This document shows, piece after piece, positions 1 to 6,185 of a DNA stretch of 6,633 bases; position 1 is the first letter of the stretch; every line of letters starts with the position of its first letter. The notes under the pieces are model-generated. The model saw only the letters and a list, made by a program, of their open reading frames with translations. It made no database searches and had not been told where the DNA came from. Origin of the DNA: Sphingobacteriales bacterium (lineage in GTDB: Bacteria; Bacteroidota; Bacteroidia; Chitinophagales; Chitinophagaceae). Made by a program: the position numbers and the translations under genes. The DNA is taken from contig JAHEFC010000204.1 of the NCBI GenBank assembly GCA_024640385.1, positions 1 to 6,633 on the forward strand, given 5' to 3'.

Positions 1-1632
1 ACCCTTGTTGTGAAACAGCTCACTAAGGATGGGAAAGGCAAACTCATCAACGGTACTTTTGACTGGGTATATGAAGAAGAGTTTTTCCTGCGCGATGGTT
101 TCAGGTGGTCGACGGACAGTAAGAATATTGCATACTGGCAGGTGGATGCCAATGGTACCAGGGATTTTTATATGATCAACAACACGGACTCTGTTTATTC
201 CAGGATAATACCGGTAGAGTATCCAAAAGTGGGTCAGCCGATCTCCCGGGTTAAAGTAGGTGTGGTCAATGTAAATAACGCTGTCACGAAGTGGATGGGC
301 ATACCCGGTGATCCGGGCAAAAACTACCTGGTAAGGCTTGAATGGGCCGCGAGCGGCGAAGTCATTGTTCAACAACTCGACAGGAAACAACAAGTGTCTA
401 ATTTGTACCTGTGCAATGCAGGCACAGGTTCCGCCAAAAAAATATACTCGGAAAAAAAAGACGGATGGCGGCATTTGTATGTTATAGACCGGGAGGGAAA
501 AGAAAAACTGATCACCCGGGGTAACTATGACGTAACTGATATTGTAAATGTAGACGAAGCGAATGGGTTCGTTTATTTCATGGCTTCTCCGGATGATGCA
601 ACATCAAGTTATCTCTACCGGGTCAGCCTCTCAGGAGCAGGTGTTCCGGAATTGCTGACGCCGGCATTTCAGAAAGGAACACATAAATATGAGATCTCCC
701 CGGGAGCCATATATGCTTTTCACCAGTTTTCGAATTACTACACACCCACAACAGCAGAGCTGATCACACTGCCCGATCACAGGGGTATTAACGGTGAAAA
801 TCGTGTAGCCAATGCTGTTAGTAAGGCAGACAGCAGCAAGTCGGGCATAAGTTTTTTCAAGGTAAAAACAGCAGAGGGTATTGAGATGGATGCCTGGATG
901 CAGAAGCCGGCGAATTTTGATCCGGCAAAAAAATACCCGGTTGTATTTTATGTATATACAGAACCCTGGAGGCAAACGGTGCAGAACCGGTATGGTGTTA
1001 CCGGCGCCGAATTGCGGAACGCAGATTTTTTTAAAGATGGGTATTTGTATGTGAGCCTGGACAACCGGGGCACGCCGGCACCTAAAGGACGCAGTTGGAG
1101 AAAATCGATATACCAGCAGATCGGCATCCTGAATATCCATGACCAGGCGATGGGGGCAAAAGAGATCCTGAAACTTCCCTATGCCGATAGCAGCAGGGTG
1201 GCTGTATGGGGCTGGAGTGGTGGAGGTACCGCAACCCTCAACCTGATGTTCCAATACCCTGAGATCTATAAAACAGGCATCTCAATTGCTGCAGTGGCCA
1301 ATCAGCTTACCTACGATAATGTTTACCAGGAAAGATATATGGGCGATCCTTTTGAGTCACTGGATGTGTATAAGAAGGGTTCGCCATTGACTTATGCGCA
1401 AAATCTGAAAGGTAACCTGCTGTATATCCATGGTACGGGTGATGATAACGTTCACTATCAGAATGCCGAAATGCTGGTGAATGAGTTGATCAGGTACAAC
1501 AAGCAATTCCAGTTCATGCCTTATCCCAATCGTTCCCACGGGATCTATGAAGGCGCCGGAACCAGGCAGCACCTGTCCACCCTGTTCTCAGAATACATGC
1601 GGAAGAATTGCCCGCCGGGGGGGAGAGATTGA
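1..1632 (+). CDS. S9B family (DPP IV-type) dipeptidyl peptidase, 5' end outside window
   Basis: Serine peptidase of the prolyl oligopeptidase clan, expected to remove N-terminal dipeptides outside the cytoplasm; the signal peptide, if any, lies left of the window. The frame is open from base 1, so the GTG at 10 is internal and not a start. Residues here are counted from codon 10-12. The DPP-type double Glu motif DWVYEEE is at 18-24. A propeller region follows, then the alpha/beta-hydrolase domain from about 300. The catalytic triad is intact: Ser403 in GWSGGG (1216-1218), Asp478 in HGTGDDNVH (1441-1443) and His510 in NRSHG (1537-1539). Oxyanion Tyr316 (VYTEPW), pocket Tyr439 and Tyr443 (VYQERYMG) and Asn480 match human DPP4 residues 547, 662, 666 and 710. 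DPP4 Tyr631 is Gly here. Two oddities: about 27 propeller residues appear to be missing near base 452, and the stop codon lies within a repeat array. Family proteins are about 720 residues, so roughly 150-180 are off-window. Confidence 0.93.
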   Translation, partial: TLVVKQLTKDGKGKLINGTFDWVYEEEFFLRDGFRWSTDSKNIAYWQVDANGTRDFYMINNTDSVYSRIIPVEYPKVGQPISRVKVGVVNVNNAVTKWMGIPGDPGKNYLVRLEWAASGEVIVQQLDRKQQVSNLYLCNAGTGSAKKIYSEKKDGWRHLYVIDREGKEKLITRGNYDVTDIVNVDEANGFVYFMASPDDATSSYLYRVSLSGAGVPELLTPAFQKGTHKYEISPGAIYAFHQFSNYYTPTTAELITLPDHRGINGENRVANAVSKADSSKSGISFFKVKTAEGIEMDAWMQKPANFDPAKKYPVVFYVYTEPWRQTVQNRYGVTGAELRNADFFKDGYLYVSLDNRGTPAPKGRSWRKSIYQQIGILNIHDQAMGAKEILKLPYADSSRVAVWGWSGGGTATLNLMFQYPEIYKTGISIAAVANQLTYDNVYQERYMGDPFESLDVYKKGSPLTYAQNLKGNLLYIHGTGDDNVHYQNAEMLVNELIRYNKQFQFMPYPNRSHGIYEGAGTRQHLSTLFSEYMRKNCPPGGRD

Positions 1633-1784
1633 CGGATTGGCGAATTGGCGGATTGTCGGATTGGAGAATTCCGGATTCCGGATTCCGAATTGCGGATTAG
1701 CGTATTCTGAATAGAGTTTCAAAATTCTAATTCGGAATCCGCAATCCGGAATTCGGAATTTTTAATGCGCCAATCCGCCAATCC
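1628..1784. repeat. Palindromic array of ATT-phased 7/8-bp repeats between convergent genes
   Basis: On the plus strand ATT recurs at 1628, 1636, 1644, 1652, 1660 and 1668 (exactly 8 bp apart), then at 1675, 1682, 1689 and 1696 (exactly 7 bp apart). Units resemble ATTGGCGG or ATTGGCGA, then ATTCCGG. The right half carries the same units inverted: AAT at 1729, 1736, 1743, 1750, 1757 and 1764 (7 bp apart), then 1772 and 1780 (8 bp apart). The halves form a long imperfect hairpin. Arms 1668-1699 and 1728-1759 match at 27 of 32 positions, and outer arms 1634-1650 and 1768-1784 match at 16 of 17. It fills the whole space between the convergent S9B and M20 genes, starting inside the S9B stop region and ending 7 bp before the M20 stop. 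Confidence 0.85.
1668..1763 (+). terminator. Probable intrinsic terminator of the S9B peptidase gene
   Basis: The inner arms of the palindrome (1668-1699 and 1728-1759) form a long stem. On the plus strand this is directly followed by five T residues (1759-1763), as in a Rho-independent terminator. Read on the minus strand, the same stem is not followed by a T run, so its use for the convergent dipeptidase gene is less clear. The loop of about 28 bases is larger than in classical terminators. Confidence 0.5.
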
Positions 1785-1791
1785 CCAACGG

Positions 1792-3162
1792 CTAAGCCAT
1801 TTGGGCGAAATGCTGATGGAAATATGGTATGGTCTCAATCCCTTTATAGAAATTGAAGAGATCATATTTCTCATTGGGGGAATGCAGGTTGTCGCTGTCA
1901 AGTCCAAATCCCATGAACACGATCTTGATGCCAAGTTCTTTTTCAAACAATGAACAAATAGGAATGGAACCACCGCCCCTGACAGGGATCGGTTCCTTTC
2001 CGAATGTGTCTTTGACAGCAGCGGCAGCAGCCTTGTAAGCCGATGAATCTATGGGTGTCATATAAGGTTCGCCCCCATGATGCTCCATTACTTTCACGGT
2101 CACTCCTTCAGGTGCGATCTTTGTAAAATAATTAAGTAAGATCTCAGTGATCTTGGTAGATGATTGATTCGGCACCAGCCTTGCAGATACTTTTGCCGTA
2201 GCCTTTGAAGGCAAAACGGTTTTTGACCCTTCACCGGTATAACCGCCCCAGATGCCGTTCAATTCGAGTGTTGGGCGAATGCCGGTTCTTTCATTCGTTG
2301 TATATCCTTTTTCACCCCAGAGCGCATTTACACCCAGGTCTTTTTTGTATTCAGCTTCGTTAAAAGGAGCGGCACCCAGTTTTTTTCTTTCTTCCGGAGT
2401 GGCTTCCACCACATCGTCATAAAATCCCGGAATGGTGATATGATTATTCTCGTCGTGGCAGGAAGCGATCATCCTGGCCAGGATCGTGATCGGGTTGGCA
2501 ACTGCTCCTCCATATACACCGCTGTGCAGGTCGCGGTTGGCACCTGTTACTTCCACTTCAATATAGCTGAGACCGCGTACACCAACATCTATGGAAGGAT
2601 TTTCCATACTGATCATTGAGGTATCACTGATCAGGATAACATCGGCTTTTAGTTGCTCCTTATTGGAGGCAACAAATTTGCCCAGGTTGGGGGAACCCAC
2701 TTCTTCCTCACCTTCGATACAGAATTTGATATTGGTGGATAAAGTTTTTGTTTTCACCATCATTTCCAGGGCCTTCACGTGCATATAGAACTGCCCTTTA
2801 TCATCACAGGAACCGCGGGCATAGATCTTCCCGTCTTTTATGACCGGATCAAAAGGACCGCTGTTCCAAAGCTCAAGCGGGTCTGCAGGCTGCACATCAT
2901 AATGTCCGTATACCAATACCGTTGGTTTGGAAGAGTCTATGATCTTTTCGCCGTATACTATCGGATGTCCATCTGTGGGGATGATCTCCGCCATATCAGC
3001 ACCGGCATCCAGAAGTCTTTGTTTAACTGCCTCTGCACATTTTACCATATCGTTCTTATGTTCGGTGCGGGCACTTACAGAAGGTATCCTGAGCAGTTCA
3101 AGCAGTTCTTCCAAAAATCGGTCTCTATTCTTGTCGAGATAATCTTTCCAGGCTTTCATCAT
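1792..3162 (-). CDS. M20 family metallopeptidase, probable dipeptidase
   Basis: Complete 456-residue di-metal peptidase of family M20, close in pattern to the cytosolic nonspecific dipeptidase/carnosinase group. It is expected to hydrolyse dipeptides in the cytoplasm; no signal peptide is visible. Predicted metal ligands are His87 (VYGHYDVQP), bridging Asp120 (GSCDDKG), Glu154, Asp180 (ISDT) and His427 (LHSPNE). Glu153 in GEEEVGS is the predicted general base. His213 in DLHSGVYGG matches the conserved dimerisation-domain His that reaches the partner active site in this group, so a homodimer is likely. The length is typical (about 450-470) and nothing is missing. The start is the first of two adjacent ATG codons (3160-3162 and 3157-3159); the upstream bases are AT-rich without a Shine-Dalgarno sequence, as is usual in Bacteroidota. 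The stop is TAG at 1792-1794. It is a single gene, with 302 bp to the next minus-strand gene upstream. The exact substrate cannot be read from sequence. Confidence 0.94.
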   Translation of the reverse strand: MMKAWKDYLDKNRDRFLEELLELLRIPSVSARTEHKNDMVKCAEAVKQRLLDAGADMAEIIPTDGHPIVYGEKIIDSSKPTVLVYGHYDVQPADPLELWNSGPFDPVIKDGKIYARGSCDDKGQFYMHVKALEMMVKTKTLSTNIKFCIEGEEEVGSPNLGKFVASNKEQLKADVILISDTSMISMENPSIDVGVRGLSYIEVEVTGANRDLHSGVYGGAVANPITILARMIASCHDENNHITIPGFYDDVVEATPEERKKLGAAPFNEAEYKKDLGVNALWGEKGYTTNERTGIRPTLELNGIWGGYTGEGSKTVLPSKATAKVSARLVPNQSSTKITEILLNYFTKIAPEGVTVKVMEHHGGEPYMTPIDSSAYKAAAAAVKDTFGKEPIPVRGGGSIPICSLFEKELGIKIVFMGFGLDSDNLHSPNEKYDLFNFYKGIETIPYFHQHFAQMA

Positions 3163-3190
3163 TAAAATTTTGAGGGCCTAAGATAGGGCA

Positions 3191-3270
3191 ATTAACGGAT
3201 TGGCGAATTGACGGATTAGCTGATTAATGTCATTCACCACATTCTCCACATTCATCACATTCTCACATTT
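3191..3270. repeat. ATT-phased tandem repeat tract, 8-bp then 9-bp period
   Basis: ATT occurs at 3191, 3199, 3207, 3215 and 3223, exactly 8 bp apart. The first units are ATTAACGG, ATTGGCGA and ATTGACGG, of the same kind as the array at 1628-1784. After 3223 the period becomes 9 with a different unit: ATT at 3232, 3241, 3250 and 3259, in units CATTCACCA, CATTCTCCA and CATTCATCA, ending with an 8-bp step to 3267. The tract lies 20-110 bp upstream of the dipeptidase start. Unit copies are degenerate and have no spacers, so this is not a CRISPR array. Confidence 0.8.
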
Positions 3271-3301
3271 TATAGCCCATCCCTTTCGGGATGGGCTATA
3301 A
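3270..3301 (-). terminator. Perfect 14-bp hairpin with GAAA loop; possible terminator or leader structure
   Basis: Positions 3270-3283 and 3288-3301 are perfect reverse complements around a 4-base loop, with a GC-rich core. Read on the minus strand the loop is GAAA closed by C-G, a stable GNRA tetraloop, which suggests the minus-strand transcript is the functional one. It lies about 165 bp after the stop of the small membrane protein gene and about 105 bp before the dipeptidase start. Neither side has a clear T run, so an ordinary intrinsic terminator is not established. An RNA-stabilising structure, or a structure in the dipeptidase leader, is equally possible. Confidence 0.45.
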
Positions 3302-3306
3302 TTGGC

Positions 3307-3360
3307 TCAGCCTTTGCCAGAACCTTCTACACAAGTGGTAGTCGGACCAGCAAAGGCTGA
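3307..3360. other. Second structured inverted repeat in the dipeptidase upstream region
   Basis: TCAGCCTTTGC (3307-3317) and GCAAAGGCTGA (3350-3360) are perfect 11-bp inverted repeats. Inside them CC/GG (3323-3324 and 3344-3345) and CTAC/GTAG (3327-3330 and 3338-3341) can also pair, giving a bulged stem with a 7-base apical loop. It is 5 bp from the neighbouring 14-bp hairpin, so the two form consecutive stem-loops. I recognise no known riboswitch or RNA family. The rest of the gene-free stretch, about 3361-3464, is AT-rich and holds only a possible promoter. Confidence 0.4.
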
Positions 3361-3379
3361 TATAGCGTGCAATCGTTTA

Positions 3380-3387
3380 CAAATATA
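3380..3387 (-). promoter_or_regulatory. Possible -7 element (TATATTTG) for the dipeptidase gene
   Basis: The minus strand reads TATATTTG here, an exact match to the Bacteroidota sigma-A -7 consensus TAnnTTTG. No convincing -33 TTG element is visible at the usual spacing upstream. If it is used, transcription would start near 3373 and give a leader of about 210 nt containing both hairpins and the phased repeats. Such matches also arise by chance in AT-rich DNA. Confidence 0.28.
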
Positions 3388-3464
3388 TGGGGAACGCTGC
3401 TTCTAAATTTGTTAAATAGGTCTAAATTTTTTTCACAATTTATTGAACATGAACACCTAATAGC

Positions 3465-3992
3465 CTACCTCGTAACAGGGGTGATTTTCTTCCTCATTAT
3501 AACGATCAATCCGCATGGAATAATATACAGGAGTGCTATAAAAAGAAGTAAAAACTTTGCCGAGGCGAAAAAGGCTGTAAGAACCGCTGTCAGGTCATTA
3601 TACCAACCGTAGGTGGCAAGAAGCATGAATATATTTTCAATCACATCGAACAGTCCGGCGATCAATGACAAAAATGCCAGTAAAACACCGGCTGTTGCTG
3701 CTCTGCCGGTCATCCTCACAGATATGCTGCCTGCCAGCGTGTAAAACAACATGGAATAGAAAAGGATGAAGAAGAAATCAATGAAAATATTCTGCCTTGC
3801 GGTGGTGACCAATCCATCCGCCGTAAATCCGTTCAACACTTCTGATGTAGCCTTTGCTGAAGGTGCGATCTCCAGTGAAACAATCCCTCCGGGAGAGTAG
3901 GAACGGACCAGGTCTGCTCCCTGGAATCTCAATACCAGGAAGAAGAAAAGGGTGGCTCCAAGCAGGAATAGTTTGATCTTAATGTTGATCAT
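3465..3992 (-). CDS. Uncharacterised small integral membrane protein, four predicted helices
   Basis: I do not recognise the family. The product is 175 residues with four likely membrane helices at about 5-22, 68-88, 99-126 and 134-159. A roughly 45-residue soluble loop (about 23-67) follows the first helix, and the tail is basic (RKK near 167-169). A notable motif is LFDVIEN at 114-120, with acidic residues inside the third helix. The chosen start is the ATG at 3990-3992, which overlaps the TGA of the upstream dismutase gene (3989-3991) as ATGA. This is a classic sign of translational coupling, and it puts the first helix directly at the N-terminus. An in-frame ATG at 4041-4043 would add 17 residues that only read the end of the dismutase gene in another frame, so I reject it. 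It is the last gene of the probable three-gene operon; a structural or accessory envelope role is possible but unproven. Confidence 0.78.
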   Translation of the reverse strand: MINIKIKLFLLGATLFFFLVLRFQGADLVRSYSPGGIVSLEIAPSAKATSEVLNGFTADGLVTTARQNIFIDFFFILFYSMLFYTLAGSISVRMTGRAATAGVLLAFLSLIAGLFDVIENIFMLLATYGWYNDLTAVLTAFFASAKFLLLFIALLYIIPCGLIVIMRKKITPVTR

Positions 3993-4696
3993 ACGGCAGA
4001 CTGGAATCTTTGCTGAACATAGTCCCAGTTCACCAGCTTCCACCAGTTCTCAATATAATCTGCCCTCTTGTTCTGGTATTTAAGATAGTAGGCATGTTCC
4101 CAAACATCAAGTCCCAGAACTGGAATTCCCCTGATCTCGGATACATCCATCAATGGGTTGTCCTGGTTGGGTGTTGATCCAATTTTCAGCTTCTTTCCGT
4201 TGTCAACATAAAGCCATGCCCAGCCGCTGCCAAACCTGTTTTTTCCGGCATCAGTGAACTGGGTCTTCATGGCATCATATGACCCGAAATCCCTGGTGAT
4301 GGCTTCCATTAGTTTACCTGAAGGATTGCCTCCGCCATTGGGTTTCATGCATTGCCAGAACATTTCGTGGTTATAATGGCCTCCGCCATTGTTCCGCATT
4401 TTTGCAGAGTACCTTGAAATACCTGCAAGCAGTTTTTCAACCGGTGCATTTTCGGGTACGCCTTCTGCTTTTGCAGCATCTTTCAGATTCGTGGAATATG
4501 CAGCAGCATGTTTAGTGTAATGTATCTCCATGGTCCTGGCATCGATCATCGGTTCCAGCGCATCATAGCCGTATGGAAGTGGTGCCTGGTCGAATGGTGA
4601 TTTCTGGTTTGCAAATGATGCGAGGGGAACTGCTCCTGCAGCTGAAACCAGAATACCTGTTTTAGTAACGTCTTGGATGAATTTTCTTCTTTTCAT
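3989..4696 (-). CDS. sodA: Mn-type (Fe/Mn family) superoxide dismutase with Tat-like signal peptide
   Basis: It converts superoxide to oxygen and hydrogen peroxide. The product is 235 residues, about 30 longer than cytoplasmic relatives because of an N-terminal export signal. Residues 1-29 carry a twin-arginine motif (KRRKFIQ), a hydrophobic stretch and a plausible signal peptidase site after SFA (residue 29). Predicted metal ligands are His59 (IHYTKH), His110 (GGGHYNH), Asp197 and His201 (DVWEHAYY). His63 and gateway Tyr67 are present. Gly106 together with Gln178 in TPNQDNPLM is the arrangement of Mn enzymes; Fe enzymes place the active-site Gln in the first motif. Metal use can still be flexible in this family. 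The start ATG (4694-4696) lies 32 bp after the permease stop, with no clear promoter between. The stop overlaps the next gene's ATG. The protein is probably periplasmic and protects the envelope. The symbol is assigned by similarity to Mn-SOD and not by proven orthology. Confidence 0.92.
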   Translation of the reverse strand: MKRRKFIQDVTKTGILVSAAGAVPLASFANQKSPFDQAPLPYGYDALEPMIDARTMEIHYTKHAAAYSTNLKDAAKAEGVPENAPVEKLLAGISRYSAKMRNNGGGHYNHEMFWQCMKPNGGGNPSGKLMEAITRDFGSYDAMKTQFTDAGKNRFGSGWAWLYVDNGKKLKIGSTPNQDNPLMDVSEIRGIPVLGLDVWEHAYYLKYQNKRADYIENWWKLVNWDYVQQRFQSAV

Positions 4697-4728
4697 AACC
4701 GTGGATTTGACCCACCTAAATGTAACGA

Positions 4729-6162
4729 TTATGCATCATGCCTGTTGACTAATTTTTTGATCCTGCGGAACGTGCGGTAATAGAATTCCTGGTTGAACAG
4801 CTGGGAATCGTGCATGGCCTTATAGGTAAGGAAAAGGCCAATAGGTATAAGGATCATAGTTGAGAACCACATTCCCGTCATAGGACTCATGGTACCATTC
4901 TCGCCCCATTTCTGGCCAAACATATTCAGCAGGTGGAAGATCAGGAAAAATATTACGGCCACTACTAAGGGCATCCCAAGGCCGCCTTTTCGAATAATGG
5001 AGCCGAGCGGTGCACCGATCATGAACAATACCATGCAGGCGAAGGCCAATGCGAATTTCTTATGCCATTCAACCAGGTATTTCCTGTTCTGCGTCAATTT
5101 GGAATTGTACTCTTCATTGATCAGGTCGATGGAAGATTTCATCAGGTTGGTCTTGTCAACGAATCTGGAATAAGTTGTGGTTACTGCAGAGTCAGGGAGT
5201 TGCTGATAGTAACTCCTGATACTGTCGGGCATATTCACCCTGGCATCTGTCCAGCCACTGTCCAGCAACTTGCCGCTTGAAAGGTATCCCGTCACTTCTC
5301 TGCGGAATCTTTCCGGCATGCCCTTACTGATACTCTTTGAAATAGAATCTGAATATCTGCTCAGCTGGGTGGTGTTTAGCATCATGCCCTGGTCTTTGAA
5401 TGCAGAGTCCGGCGTTTTGCCCATGCCAAAGCTGCTCAGGTCAAATGCTTTTTTATATTCTTTAAAGCGGATACGTATATAGTCGGTTTCTTTTGTGTTG
5501 TAGCCCCCTCTTTCTTCATATCTCCATCCGTTCTGCAGATGGAACTCCATGAATTTCTTATCATCACTGATGCTCATGCGGCCTTTTTCAGCTATGATGA
5601 TATTGTCTTGCAGGCGATAGTCGTTCTGATAAATGATCACATCATAGATCCCGTTACCGTCTTTATCTTTTCTGCCCACTTTGATGGCATAGTTGGGCAG
5701 TTTATCATAAAAGATACCCTCCTTGATATCAAATGCAGGTTTGGCCACCCTGATATCCCAAAGCATGGTAACGAATTTCAGATTGGCCACCGGTATTACG
5801 TAATTGGCCAGGGCGAAGGATATTCCGCACAATAAAAGTGTGGTGAAGATCAGGGGCTGCATGAATCTCAGCAGGGGAATGCCTGCAGATTTTATGGCTA
5901 CCAGCTCATAGGTTTCTCCGAGATTCCCGAAGGTCATTATGGACGAGATCAGAACGGCAAGGGGAAGGGCAAGTGTTATGGTTGAAACGGTAACGTACCC
6001 GGTTAACCGAAGTATTGAAGTAGCCTCAAGTCCTTTCCCCACCAGGTCGTCTATATATTTCCAGAAAAACTGCATCACCAGAACAAACATGGTAATGAAG
6101 AAAGTGGCCACAAAAGGGCCAATGAAAGATCGCAATATCAGTTTATCCAGTTTCTTAAACAC
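4729..6162 (-). CDS. LptF/LptG (YjgP/YjgQ) family permease, long Bacteroidota form
   Basis: This is a membrane subunit of the lipopolysaccharide export ABC transporter family, which works with the ATPase LptB to pull lipopolysaccharide from the inner membrane to the periplasmic bridge. With the GTG start at 6160-6162 the protein has 477 residues: three N-terminal helices (about 16-33, 55-79, 100-125), a large periplasmic region (about 126-368), and three C-terminal helices (about 369-390, 396-415, 427-448). The first part of the periplasmic region is beta-rich. Residues about 240-365 are a polar, probably helical addition absent from the roughly 360-residue E. coli LptF and LptG. I chose this start because it gives MFKKLDKLIL, the usual N-terminus of relatives as I remember them. 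A GTG at 6205-6207 would add 15 residues and overlap the divergent gene. It is first in a probable operon with the dismutase. Whether it acts as LptF or LptG is unclear. Confidence 0.9.
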   Translation of the reverse strand: MFKKLDKLILRSFIGPFVATFFITMFVLVMQFFWKYIDDLVGKGLEATSILRLTGYVTVSTITLALPLAVLISSIMTFGNLGETYELVAIKSAGIPLLRFMQPLIFTTLLLCGISFALANYVIPVANLKFVTMLWDIRVAKPAFDIKEGIFYDKLPNYAIKVGRKDKDGNGIYDVIIYQNDYRLQDNIIIAEKGRMSISDDKKFMEFHLQNGWRYEERGGYNTKETDYIRIRFKEYKKAFDLSSFGMGKTPDSAFKDQGMMLNTTQLSRYSDSISKSISKGMPERFRREVTGYLSSGKLLDSGWTDARVNMPDSIRSYYQQLPDSAVTTTYSRFVDKTNLMKSSIDLINEEYNSKLTQNRKYLVEWHKKFALAFACMVLFMIGAPLGSIIRKGGLGMPLVVAVIFFLIFHLLNMFGQKWGENGTMSPMTGMWFSTMILIPIGLFLTYKAMHDSQLFNQEFYYRTFRRIKKLVNRHDA

Positions 6163-6185
6163 AGAGATTGGGGTAACTTTATAAA

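Noticed and set aside
631..1254. Minus-strand 207-codon ORF inside the peptidase gene
   Set aside because: It lies antisense to the conserved S9B frame; the translation is Cys- and Ile-rich with no recognisable pattern. It is a shadow of the real gene.
1628..1784. CRISPR array or insertion sequence end
   Set aside because: Repeat units are only 7-9 bp with no spacers, and there is no transposase gene, terminal repeat with target duplication or cas gene.
3307..3360. tRNA or known riboswitch
   Set aside because: The pairing does not give a cloverleaf, and no conserved motif of a riboswitch class I know is present.
3367..3612. Plus-strand 81-codon ORF
   Set aside because: Much of it is antisense to the membrane protein gene, and the product resembles no known protein. 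The plus-strand TAAATTTG at 3404-3411 is probably chance in AT-rich DNA.
3993..4043. Longer start for the small membrane protein at 4043
   Set aside because: The extra 17 residues read the dismutase 3' end in another frame. The ATGA overlap at 3989-3992 is the better start.
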